Source of the DNA: Pseudomonadota bacterium
GTDB taxonomy: Bacteria > Myxococcota_A > Polyangia > Haliangiales > Haliangiaceae
Direction: 5' to 3'
Assembly: GCA_023428295.1 (NCBI GenBank)
Contig: JAEYYV010000041.1
Coordinates: forward strand, 17,229 to 81,228
Length of the DNA: 64,000 nt
Positions within the stretch are counted from its first letter, which is position 1; each line of letters opens with the position of its first letter. The notes beneath the pieces are model-generated. The model was given only the letters and a program-made list of their open reading frames with translations, searched no databases and was not told where the DNA came from. Shown piece by piece: positions 51,587 to 59,230 of the stretch. Position numbers and translations under genes: made by a program.

Positions 51587-53142
51587 AGCGTGCCTGCGGC
51601 GAGCAGCAGCTGCGCGGCGGGACCGTCGAGGAGCTGGCGGTCGAGCGAGTAGTCCTTGGCGATCGACGCGTAGGTCGCCTTGGCGCCGTTGATCACGCCG
51701 GGCACGCCGGCGCCCGGGTGCGTTCCCGCACCGACGATGTAGAGGCCGGGGATCCGGTCGTCCTTGTTGTGCGGGCGGAAGTAGGCGCTCTGCGTCAGCT
51801 TCGGCGCGACGGAGAATGCAGACCCGACGTGCGAGCCGAGCTGCGTCTTGAAGTCCTCGGGCGTGAAGTGGCGACGCGTCACGACGTGCGAGCGAAGGCG
51901 CGGCAGCAGGCGCTCGAGTGACTCGAGGATGCGATCGCCATAGGCCGTCGCGAACTGCGACCAATCGAGCGGTGCGTTGCCGAGGTGCGGCACTGGCGAC
52001 AGGACGTAGAAGGCGCCGCCGCCGGGAGGCGCGAGCGAGGGATCGGTGACGTGGGGCGCGTGGAGGTAGAGCGAGAAATCGTCGGGGAGCTCGTTGCCGT
52101 GGAAGATGTCGTGGAGGAGCTCGCGATAGCGCGGCCCGAACACCACGGTGTGATGCGCGATCTGATCGCGATACGAGATGTCCGTGCCGAAGTAGAGAAC
52201 GAACAGCGACATCGACCAGTCCATCTTGGACAGGCGCTTGACCATCGGCTTGGCGCGCGGCTCCTCGGCATAGAGGCGCGCATAGGTCGCGTGCAGGTCG
52301 GCGTTGGACACGACGAAGTCGAACGCCTCGGTTCCCGCGTGCGTGGTGACGTGGTGCTGCGTGCGGCCCGCCTCGGTCTCGACACGGATCGACTGCACCG
52401 GCGACGACAAGCGCAGCGTTCCACCTTGCTCGCCGAGGAGCTTCACGAGGGCTTGCACGAGCGCGCCCGTGCCGCCGCGCGGGAAGTACACGCCCCACTT
52501 GCGCTCGAGGAAATGGATGAGCGTGTAGATCGACGACGTCTCGAACGGGTTCCCGCCGACGAGCAGCGAATGGAACGACAGCGCCTCGCGCACGTGTTCG
52601 TCGCGAACGTAGTTGGCGACCGTCGCGTACACGGAGCGATCGGCGCGCAGCCACGCGAGCTTCGGTGCGCACTTCACCATGTCGGAGAAGCGCGGGAACG
52701 GCGTGGCCGCGAGCTTGGTGTAGCCCGTATCGAAGACTTGCTTCGAGTACGCGACGAAGCGCTCGTACCCGGCGGCGTCGTCGGGGTTCAGCGCACGGAT
52801 CTGCGAGAGCATGTGATCGCCGTCGCCGTCGTAGTCGAACGTGGTGCCGTCGGCGGTCCAGAACAGCCGATAGAACGGATTCACGGGCAAGAGCTCGCAG
52901 TAGTCCGCGAGGTTCTTGCCGCACAGCGTGAACAGCTCTTCGATGCAATGCGGTGCGGTGATCACCGTCGGGCCGGCGTCGAACGTGAAGCCATCTTGCT
53001 TGTAGACGTACGCGCGACCGCCGGGCAGATCGCGCGCTTCGAACACGGTGACAGTCACGCCAGCGGCGGCGAGTCGAATCGCGGCAGCGAGCCCGCCGAA
53101 GCCGGAGCCGATGACAGCAGCGCGAAGGGGACGGTTATCCAT
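51583..53142 (-). CDS. crtI: Phytoene desaturase
   Basis: 519 residues from the ATG at 53142. FAD dinucleotide motif VIGSGFGGLAAAIRLAAAGV and ARDLPGGRAYVYKQDGFTFDAGPT follow the CrtI pattern; the C-terminal signature LYIVGAGTHPGAGVPGVINGAK is also present. It converts phytoene to lycopene (or an intermediate) by successive desaturations with FAD. The start overlaps the crtE stop by 8 bp; the stop overlaps the crtB start. Confidence 0.96.
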   Translation of the reverse strand: MDNRPLRAAVIGSGFGGLAAAIRLAAAGVTVTVFEARDLPGGRAYVYKQDGFTFDAGPTVITAPHCIEELFTLCGKNLADYCELLPVNPFYRLFWTADGTTFDYDGDGDHMLSQIRALNPDDAAGYERFVAYSKQVFDTGYTKLAATPFPRFSDMVKCAPKLAWLRADRSVYATVANYVRDEHVREALSFHSLLVGGNPFETSSIYTLIHFLERKWGVYFPRGGTGALVQALVKLLGEQGGTLRLSSPVQSIRVETEAGRTQHHVTTHAGTEAFDFVVSNADLHATYARLYAEEPRAKPMVKRLSKMDWSMSLFVLYFGTDISYRDQIAHHTVVFGPRYRELLHDIFHGNELPDDFSLYLHAPHVTDPSLAPPGGGAFYVLSPVPHLGNAPLDWSQFATAYGDRILESLERLLPRLRSHVVTRRHFTPEDFKTQLGSHVGSAFSVAPKLTQSAYFRPHNKDDRIPGLYIVGAGTHPGAGVPGVINGAKATYASIAKDYSLDRQLLDGPAAQLLLAAGTL

Positions 53143-54145
53143 AGCTGGCCTCCATACGCCGCAGCTCTGCGGCGATCGTGTCGAGAGCGGGGCTCGCGCC
53201 GACGGCGGCGCGTAGATCGACGAGCGCGGTTTGCAACAGCGAACGAACGCGTGCGCGACCGATGCTCGCTGTCGCAGCAGCGAGGGCGTCTGCGAGCTCG
53301 TCGATACGAGCGTCGTCTGCATTCTCTGCCGCGATCGTGCGCTCGAGGCTCGCGAGGCGAGACCACGCGAACGGGCCCTGCTCGGCGAGCCAGGCCCAGG
53401 GCCACGTCGGTCGCCCCGCGCGCAGATCCTCGCGGCCCTTCTCGCGGCGGGTAGCCGACAGCGAGCCCACGTCGTCGAGCATCTGTAGCCCGGTGCCCAT
53501 GGCGAGCGCGAAGCGACCGATCGCGGCGCGCGTCTCGGCATCTGCGCCCGCGGCCATCGCGCCGAGCTCTGCGGCGAACGTGCACAGCGCGCCGGTCTTG
53601 AGTCGCGTCGTGGCGGCGACCACCGCCGGCACGTCGGCGACGTCGAGATCCGCGATGCGCGTCGCGAGATCGAGCGCTTGTCCTTGATGGCAGCGCACGA
53701 GCGTGTGCGCCGCGAGTGGCAGCGCCGCGGGCGCGAGCTCGGCCAGCTCGGCGAGCGCCCAGAAGTACATCCACGATCCCGTGTTGATCGCGAGCGGCGC
53801 GCCGACGAGCCGGTGCAGCGCGGGTGCGCCGCGCCGCTCGAGCGAGTCGTCCTCGACGTCGTCGACGATGAGCGAGCCCGCATGGAGCAGCTCGATGACG
53901 AGCGGTAGCTCGTCGGGCATCGCGGTCGGTGCGCCGCCACCCAGGATCCATCCCGCGCGGACGATCGTGGTGCGCAGCTCCTTGCCTGGTCGCGCGAGGA
54001 AGTCCGCCGCAGGTCCCGCCAAGGCGCGCCGCCAGATCGCGGCGGGCACGCTCGGATCGAGCGAGCTCGCACCACTCGGCGACAGCGCGCGATCGAGCGC
54101 GCCGACGAGCGAGGGCAACGCTGCGGGGATCGCGAGCTGCTTCAC
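53135..54145 (-). CDS. crtE: Polyprenyl diphosphate synthase (GGPP synthase)
   Basis: 336 residues. First Asp-rich motif LIVDDVEDDSLERRG (DDxxD) is intact. The second reads MLDDVGSLSATRREKGREDL, where the usual fifth Asp is Ser; KGREDLRAGRPTWPWAW follows. The GKELR stretch that precedes the FARM is also there. In the myxobacterial CrtE-type branch this variation is, as far as I recall, normal. It makes geranylgeranyl diphosphate for crtB. The start overlaps the crtY stop (ATGA). Confidence 0.88.
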   Translation of the reverse strand: MKQLAIPAALPSLVGALDRALSPSGASSLDPSVPAAIWRRALAGPAADFLARPGKELRTTIVRAGWILGGGAPTAMPDELPLVIELLHAGSLIVDDVEDDSLERRGAPALHRLVGAPLAINTGSWMYFWALAELAELAPAALPLAAHTLVRCHQGQALDLATRIADLDVADVPAVVAATTRLKTGALCTFAAELGAMAAGADAETRAAIGRFALAMGTGLQMLDDVGSLSATRREKGREDLRAGRPTWPWAWLAEQGPFAWSRLASLERTIAAENADDARIDELADALAAATASIGRARVRSLLQTALVDLRAAVGASPALDTIAAELRRMEASYG

Positions 54146-55437
54146 GGAGCCTCCTGTGCGAGCTGATTGGACGCGTGCGGGCCGATCGGCGAGACGCCAA
54201 GCGCCGCACGGATCGACATCCCGCGCGGCGGGCGTCCGACGAAGATTCGCGCCTTGTCGAGCGCGGTGAGCTCGAGCGCATAGAACCGACGAACGAGCGC
54301 CTCGGGCAAGCGATAGAACCGCTCGAGCACGCGGAACCGCTGCGCCGGCGGAAACCAGCCGAACAGCATGCGGTTGAGCCGCAGCGCGAACGTCATTTGC
54401 TTGGCCTGCGCGCGCGCCATCGCGCGAAGGTCAGCGCCGCCGACGAGGCTCGGGGCCGGAACGCGCGCGACGAGAGCCGCCAGCCGCGCCGCGATCGGAA
54501 ACGAGTAGCCGGTCACGGGATGAAACCAGCCGCCCGCATAGCCCGCGACCAGCGGCGCACTCGGTGACGGCGGCGCGCAGCGAAGCGGAAGCGGCAAGAG
54601 TCCCACTTCTTCGCGAACGATCTCGGCGACGCGCCATCCGCGACTCGCGACGTACGCCGCGATGCGCTCGCGCAGCACGGTCGCGTCGATGCGCGTGCCG
54701 TCGCAGAAGTACGTGTCCTCGACGAGGACGCGATCCTCGGACAGCGGCAGCACATAGAGAAAGCGAAAGCCCTCACCCGTCTCGGCCGCGTCGAGCTGCG
54801 CGACGGTCGCGTCCATGAGCATCGGGCGCGCGAGGCCGTGCGGTGCGTCGAGGCGGAGCTCTTGGCCGAGAAACTTTTGCCAGCCGCTCGCGGCGCTGGC
54901 GTCGTTCGCGCTGCGGGGATCGGGACCGCGCGCGTCGATCACCACGTGCGCGTGAATCTCCTCGAGCGTGTTGTCCGCGTGTCGAACGAGGACACGCTGC
55001 GCGCCGACCTCGACCGCGGTGGCGCGGCGGAGCAGACGACATCCCGGACGGCGGAGCGACATCGTCACCTCGTCGGCGAAGCGATCACTGGACACGCACG
55101 CGTACGGCGATGCGAGCGTCCGCGCGTGCGCCGGGAACGCGACGTCGTAGCTGTCCCAGCGCGCGACGATCAGTCGCTCGATCCATGACGGGATCGAGTC
55201 GAGGGCCGTGTCGTTCGCACGCTCGGTCGAGGATGCAGCCGAGGGTGCAGCCGACGGTGCGGTCGACGATCCGATCGACGCGAGGTCGCCAGCGTGAAAG
55301 CACCACGTGTGATTCCCGCCCGGGGCATCACCCCGTTCGATCATCACGATGCGCGCAGCGGGCCGAACGGCCTCGAGCGCGAGCGCGATCAAGCCATTCT
55401 GGAGCCCGCCGCCCACGAGGGCGTAGTCGGCGTCCAC
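54142..55437 (-). CDS. crtY: Lycopene beta-cyclase
   Basis: 431 residues from a GTG. CrtY-type order: dinucleotide motif YALVGGGLQNGLIALAL, GGNHTWCFHAGDL, then FLGQELRLDAPHGLARPMLMDATVAQ, FRFLYVLPLSEDRVLVEDTYF and GYAGGWFHPVTGYSFPIAARLA. Family members cyclise lycopene ends to beta rings, redox-neutral but needing bound FAD and NAD(P)H. Between HTWCFHAGDL and the SIPSWIERLIVARWD stretch there is a low-complexity insert of Ser/Ala/Pro from 12-bp repeats. It heads the crt part of the operon; a possible promoter lies upstream. Confidence 0.93.
   Translation of the reverse strand: MDADYALVGGGLQNGLIALALEAVRPAARIVMIERGDAPGGNHTWCFHAGDLASIGSSTAPSAAPSAASSTERANDTALDSIPSWIERLIVARWDSYDVAFPAHARTLASPYACVSSDRFADEVTMSLRRPGCRLLRRATAVEVGAQRVLVRHADNTLEEIHAHVVIDARGPDPRSANDASAASGWQKFLGQELRLDAPHGLARPMLMDATVAQLDAAETGEGFRFLYVLPLSEDRVLVEDTYFCDGTRIDATVLRERIAAYVASRGWRVAEIVREEVGLLPLPLRCAPPSPSAPLVAGYAGGWFHPVTGYSFPIAARLAALVARVPAPSLVGGADLRAMARAQAKQMTFALRLNRMLFGWFPPAQRFRVLERFYRLPEALVRRFYALELTALDKARIFVGRPPRGMSIRAALGVSPIGPHASNQLAQEAP
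55231..55278. repeat. Four degenerate 12-bp tandem repeats in crtY
   Basis: Units GGATGCAGCCGA, GGGTGCAGCCGA, CGGTGCGGTCGA and CGATCCGATCGA in direct succession. They encode the Ser/Ala/Pro-rich part of crtY on the minus strand and are in frame. The tract may vary in copy number between strains. Confidence 0.75.
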
Positions 55438-55466
55438 GGGAGCTTCGATGCCCCCGCGCAGGCGTG

Positions 55467-55535
55467 GTTACGCGAAGGACGGTAAAAACGTTCACGGCCG
55501 AACCGCGCCATCGCGACCCGTGCGCATACGCGCAC
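55467..55535 (-). promoter_or_regulatory. Candidate promoter region and inverted repeat ahead of crtY
   Basis: The 112-bp gap between the ABC permease and crtY holds a palindrome GTGCGC-ATAC-GCGCAC (55520-55535). Closer to crtY, on the minus strand, GAAC (55493-55490) and CGTAAC (55472-55467) are 17 bp apart with an AT-rich tract after GAAC, an arrangement like ECF-sigma promoters, which drive carotenoid genes in Myxococcus. Both are weak evidence from inspection only. Confidence 0.3.
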
Positions 55536-55549
55536 TACTGCGCGCGTGC

Positions 55550-56626
55550 TCAGCGCTCGAAGCGGAACAGCGCGACTCCGAGGCCCGCGAAGACGGCGCC
55601 GAACGCCAGTAGCACGAACAACGAGGGGGCGATGGCGGCGAGCCCCGTGCCTTCGCGAACGAGGATCGCGTAGTAGCCATCGAGCGCCCAGCCGTGCGGC
55701 ACGCCCAAGCCGAGCGTCTTCATGAACGGTGGCATCACCAAGCGCGGCACCATGCAGCCGCCGAGCATGCCCATCACCAAGAGCAACACGGAGCCGATGC
55801 CGCCGAGCTGCTTCTCGGTCGTCGCCAGCGACGCGAACAAGAGACCGAGCGACACGGCGCAGAACACCACGCACAGCGAGAGCACGACGAGCGCGATGAT
55901 CGATCCCGCGACCTGCATGCCGAAGAACACCGCGCCGACGGTGAACAGGAACGCGAGCTGACAGCACCCGACGAGGAAGTACGGCACGAGCGTCGCGAGG
56001 AGCGCCGTCGAGCGGCGCACGGGTGCCGCGAGGAGGCGCCGCCACGTGCCGCTCTTGCGCTCGCCGAGAAACGCCATCGCGGTGGTGAGCGCGATGAAGA
56101 AGCCGAACAGCACCGCGTTGCCCGGCACGGTGACCTGAAAGCTCGAGATGCCCGCGAGCGGCTTGGCGATGCCCGGCGGTGTTCGCACCTCGACGACAGC
56201 CGGCAACGCCTGCGCCGCGGGAAACACCGCGCGGGTGACGAGCCCGGTGAGCCCGTACTCGAGCGGCGCGCGAGCCTGCGCCGGCGCGCCTTGATCGATG
56301 ACGAGCTCGACAGGACCGCTCGCCGGGATCACGAGCCCCGCGGATGCGTCCTCGCTCGCGACGCGTGCACGAACGTCGTCGGCGCTCGCGACGCGCGCGG
56401 GTGCGAAGCCGGGTGCCTCGTCGAGCGCCTTCACGATGCGCTCGGCGCGCGCGTCGCCATCCGCGTAGTGCACGGGCACCTCGCGTTCGCGTGCGTTGTC
56501 GCCGCCGAACTTGAACATCGAGCCGAACGCCACGATGAAGATGATCGGAAGCGCGAACAGCGAGATGAGCGCGCCGCGATCCCGCAACAGCAGCCACGCG
56601 TCCTTCTTGATCGCCGCGCCGATCAC
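55550..56626 (-). CDS. ABC-2 type transporter permease
   Basis: 358 residues from a GTG that overlaps the ATPase stop (GTGA). One N-terminal helix (LISLFALPIIFIVAFGSMF), a large extracytoplasmic region (about 40-175), then five C-terminal hydrophobic segments beginning VLFGFFIALTTAMAFLGERKSGTWRRLLAAPV. This is the ABC2_membrane_3 layout of drug, lipid and polysaccharide exporters. Substrate unknown. It is followed 112 bp later by crtY on the same strand, so export of a carotenoid or glycolipid-like product is possible but not shown. Confidence 0.92.
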   Translation of the reverse strand: MIGAAIKKDAWLLLRDRGALISLFALPIIFIVAFGSMFKFGGDNAREREVPVHYADGDARAERIVKALDEAPGFAPARVASADDVRARVASEDASAGLVIPASGPVELVIDQGAPAQARAPLEYGLTGLVTRAVFPAAQALPAVVEVRTPPGIAKPLAGISSFQVTVPGNAVLFGFFIALTTAMAFLGERKSGTWRRLLAAPVRRSTALLATLVPYFLVGCCQLAFLFTVGAVFFGMQVAGSIIALVVLSLCVVFCAVSLGLLFASLATTEKQLGGIGSVLLLVMGMLGGCMVPRLVMPPFMKTLGLGVPHGWALDGYYAILVREGTGLAAIAPSLFVLLAFGAVFAGLGVALFRFER

Positions 56627-57585
56627 GATGCATCTCGCAGTGCGTGTCCCGTCAACGCGAGGAACGCGGTCTCGAGGTTTGCCTCGCGTGACTCGATGCG
56701 AGTGATCCGCGCCCCCGCAGCTTCGATCGCGGCGATCACCGGAGCGAGTCCGTCGCGCGGCTCGACGCGAATCGAGGTGCCATCACGCGTCACCGAGCCG
56801 TGCGCGCTCGCGGCTGCGATCGCCGCGTCGATGGCCGAGGACGACGGTCCGCCCGACGACGATGCGTCCGATGACGATGCTGCCGCCGCGAGCTCGATGC
56901 GAATGCCCTTGCCCGCGTGCTTCGCGACGAGGTCGCCGATCGTGCCGTCGGCGATGATCGCTCCGTGATCGATGATCGCGACGCGATCGCAGAGCTCCTC
57001 CACCTCTTCCATGTAGTGCGACGTATAGACGATGGTGGTCCCCGCAGCGTGCAGACGCTTCACGGTCTCGAAGATGTGGTTGCGCGACTGGGGATCCACG
57101 CCGACCGTGGGCTCGTCGAGGATCAGCAGCCCGGGCTCGTGGAGCAGGCCGGCAGCGAGGTTCAGGCGTCGCTTCATGCCGCCGGAGAAGTTCTTGGCGG
57201 GTTCGCGCGCGCGATCGAGAAGACCGACGACGTCGAGCGCCCACGCGATGCGCTTGTCGAGCAGCGCACCGGGCAGGCCATAGAGCGCGCCGACGTAGCG
57301 CAGGTTCTGGGTCGCCGCGAGGTCCTCGTAGATCGCGAGATCCTGCGGGACGAGGCCAAGCGTGGCCTTCGCCGCGAACGGCGCGCTCGCGAGATCGTGA
57401 CCACCCACGGTGATCGTCCCGCGCGATGGCGTGACGACGCCCGAGATCATCGAGATCGTCGTGGTCTTGCCCGCGCCGTTGGGACCGAGGAGACCGACGC
57501 ACTCGCCGGCGGCGATGTCGAGGTCGATCGCGTGCACGGCGATGCGCTCGCCGTAGTCCTTGCCGAGGCCGCGCACCGAGAGCAT
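56623..57585 (-). CDS. ABC transporter ATP-binding protein (ABC-2 exporter)
   Basis: 320 residues from the ATG at 57585. Walker A GPNGAGKTTT, Q-loop VPQDLAIYEDL, signature FSGGMKRRLNLA, Walker B LLILDEPTVGVD, and the switch His in YTSHYMEE. The roughly 100-residue C-terminal extension has a Ser/Ala-rich tract (AAAASSSDASSSGG) and a domain like that of other ABC-2 exporter ATPases. It works with the permease encoded directly downstream; starts are divergent from the VOC gene. Confidence 0.94.
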   Translation of the reverse strand: MLSVRGLGKDYGERIAVHAIDLDIAAGECVGLLGPNGAGKTTTISMISGVVTPSRGTITVGGHDLASAPFAAKATLGLVPQDLAIYEDLAATQNLRYVGALYGLPGALLDKRIAWALDVVGLLDRAREPAKNFSGGMKRRLNLAAGLLHEPGLLILDEPTVGVDPQSRNHIFETVKRLHAAGTTIVYTSHYMEEVEELCDRVAIIDHGAIIADGTIGDLVAKHAGKGIRIELAAAASSSDASSSGGPSSSAIDAAIAAASAHGSVTRDGTSIRVEPRDGLAPVIAAIEAAGARITRIESREANLETAFLALTGHALRDAS

Positions 57586-57729
57586 GGGTGCACGGTAGCG
57601 CGGAGTGGTCGCGAGGAGGTGGGAGCGTGCGCCGTGGAGCACTCCGTGACCGAGATCGGACCGTGGCGACCTTCGATGCGCGCGTTGTGGCATGGTGGCG
57701 AAGCGATTGTTTCGTATCGAGGAGCGCGT

Positions 57730-58230
57730 ATGAAGATCCGCGGGCTGCACCACAACGCCTATCGCTGCCGCGATGCCGAGGAGACGCGACGGTTCTACGA
57801 GGACTTCCTCGGGCTGCCGCTCGTCAACGCGTTTCCGATCGAGGAGACCAAGTCAGGCCGCGAGACGCACGCGTTCCACTTGTTCTTTCAGATGACGGAC
57901 GGCTCGTGCCTCGCCTTCTTCGAGGTTCCCGGCGAGGACGGCAAGAACTTCGAGTTCAAGCAGCAGCACGATTACGACCTGCACATCGCGCTCGACGTTC
58001 CGCGCGCGGATCTCGAGCCGTGGATGGACAAGGCGAAGGCTGCGAACATCCCCGTGCGAGGGATCGCGGATCACCGCTTCATCGATTCGATCTACTTCCG
58101 CGATCCGAACGGGTACGTCGTGGAGCTCACGGCAAAGCGTCCGGATCATGACGAGCAGGTCGCACAGGCCACCCGCGAAGCGCACGGTGTGCTCGCGAAG
58201 TGGCAGTCCGACAAGCAGGCATGGAAGTGA
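57730..58230 (+). CDS. VOC-family (glyoxalase/dioxygenase fold) protein
   Basis: 166 residues from the ATG at 57730, preceded by a GAGGAG Shine-Dalgarno five bases upstream. It has the VOC beta-alpha-beta-beta-beta repeats: LHHNAYRCRDAEETRRFYEDFLGLPL, then LFFQMTDGSCLAFFEV, then DLHIALDVPRADLEPWMD, and IYFRDPNGYVVELTAKR with the late Glu of the metal site. His7 or His8, His85-region and the late Glu are likely ligands. The family includes glyoxalases, epimerases and extradiol dioxygenases; substrate unclear. It ends one base before the stop of the convergent maleylacetate-reductase-like gene. Confidence 0.88.
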   Translation: MKIRGLHHNAYRCRDAEETRRFYEDFLGLPLVNAFPIEETKSGRETHAFHLFFQMTDGSCLAFFEVPGEDGKNFEFKQQHDYDLHIALDVPRADLEPWMDKAKAANIPVRGIADHRFIDSIYFRDPNGYVVELTAKRPDHDEQVAQATREAHGVLAKWQSDKQAWK

Positions 58231-59160
58231 TCACAGCGCAGCGCGCGCGATATCGCCCAGCAGCTCCGGGCGCGTCGCGAGGATCTCGTCGAGCGCGGCG
58301 CGCGTGACGCCGAGCTCGCCGAGCGTGGTGGGTGCACCAGCGCGCGCGAGGAGCTGCACGATGTCCACCGACGGTGCGATCTGATCGCGCACGTCGGGCC
58401 GCGCTGCGAGGAAGCACGGCAGGAGGATCGAGTGCAGCGCGGCGTGATCGATCCCGAACGCGCCGCCGAGCAAGTGCGCGAAGGCGTGCTGCACGCCGGG
58501 CTTGCCAGCATCGAGCATCGCTGCGCACTCGCTCGCCTCGCGCAAGGCGATCGTGCGCGCCTCGCGATCGCGTGGCGATGTGACGAGCGTCTCGCTCACG
58601 TCGAGCACGGCGCGCGCATGACTCGCGGCGCTCGGCGGGACCGAGCCCGTCGACAGTGCGCTCGCGACGTGAGCGACCGCGTTGCACAAGCTCTGCGCGG
58701 TGAGCGGGATCGGGAGACCGAGCGTCAGCTCCACGTCGTAGAGGACAATGTCGGGCCGCACGCGCTCGTCGCGTCCCGTCTGCTTGTCGCGTCCGTGCGT
58801 GATGCCGAAGATCGAGGTGCGCTCGGAGCCCGCGTAGGTCGTGGGGATCGCCACGAAGCGCAGCGCGCGACCTCGCTCGGCAGCGCGTAGCGCGAGCGCC
58901 TTGCCGAGGCCGATCGGTGACCCGCCTCCGATCGCGACCACCACGTTCGCTTCGCCGAGTTGGCGCTCGGCCGCCTCGACCACCTCGATCGGGACATGGA
59001 CCTTTGCCTCCGCGAAGGTCCGGTACCGCTGCAGGCCGAGAGAGAGCTGTGATGAATGCCGAGGGCTCGACGCGACGACCAGCACCTCGGTTGCTGCCAA
59101 TTCCGCCAGACAATCCGCGAGGATCGCCACGGGACCGACGACGAGACGCGGCGCGGCCAT
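58231..59160 (-). CDS. Iron-containing alcohol dehydrogenase, maleylacetate reductase-like
   Basis: 309 residues, shorter than typical family members (about 350). Dinucleotide-binding GGGSPIGLGKALAL, then AIPTTYAGSERTSIFGITHGRDKQTGRDERVRPDIVLYDVELTL in the order of maleylacetate reductase, and likely metal ligands in SLCNAVAHVASAL and GGAFGIDHAALHSILLP. The known reaction is reduction of maleylacetate to 3-oxoadipate in aromatic degradation. No ring-cleavage genes are next to it except the VOC protein, which can share that pathway. Starts divergently from the hybrid kinase, with a palindromic element between. Confidence 0.85.
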   Translation of the reverse strand: MAAPRLVVGPVAILADCLAELAATEVLVVASSPRHSSQLSLGLQRYRTFAEAKVHVPIEVVEAAERQLGEANVVVAIGGGSPIGLGKALALRAAERGRALRFVAIPTTYAGSERTSIFGITHGRDKQTGRDERVRPDIVLYDVELTLGLPIPLTAQSLCNAVAHVASALSTGSVPPSAASHARAVLDVSETLVTSPRDREARTIALREASECAAMLDAGKPGVQHAFAHLLGGAFGIDHAALHSILLPCFLAARPDVRDQIAPSVDIVQLLARAGAPTTLGELGVTRAALDEILATRPELLGDIARAAL

Positions 59161-59177
59161 AGGCGTCGCAAGGTAGT

Positions 59178-59216
59178 CGATCTGAACAGATCGGCCTATC
59201 GAAAATCACAGATCGG
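59178..59216. promoter_or_regulatory. Candidate operator between divergent genes
   Basis: CGATCTG-AA-CAGATCG (59178-59193) is a perfect 7-bp inverted repeat. The half-site CAGATCGG recurs at 59209-59216, 22 bp further. The element lies in the 70-bp gap between the reductase-like gene (start 59160) and the hybrid kinase gene (start 59231), a typical place for a regulator-binding site. Confidence 0.5.
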
Positions 59217-59230
59217 TCGATGATGTATCC

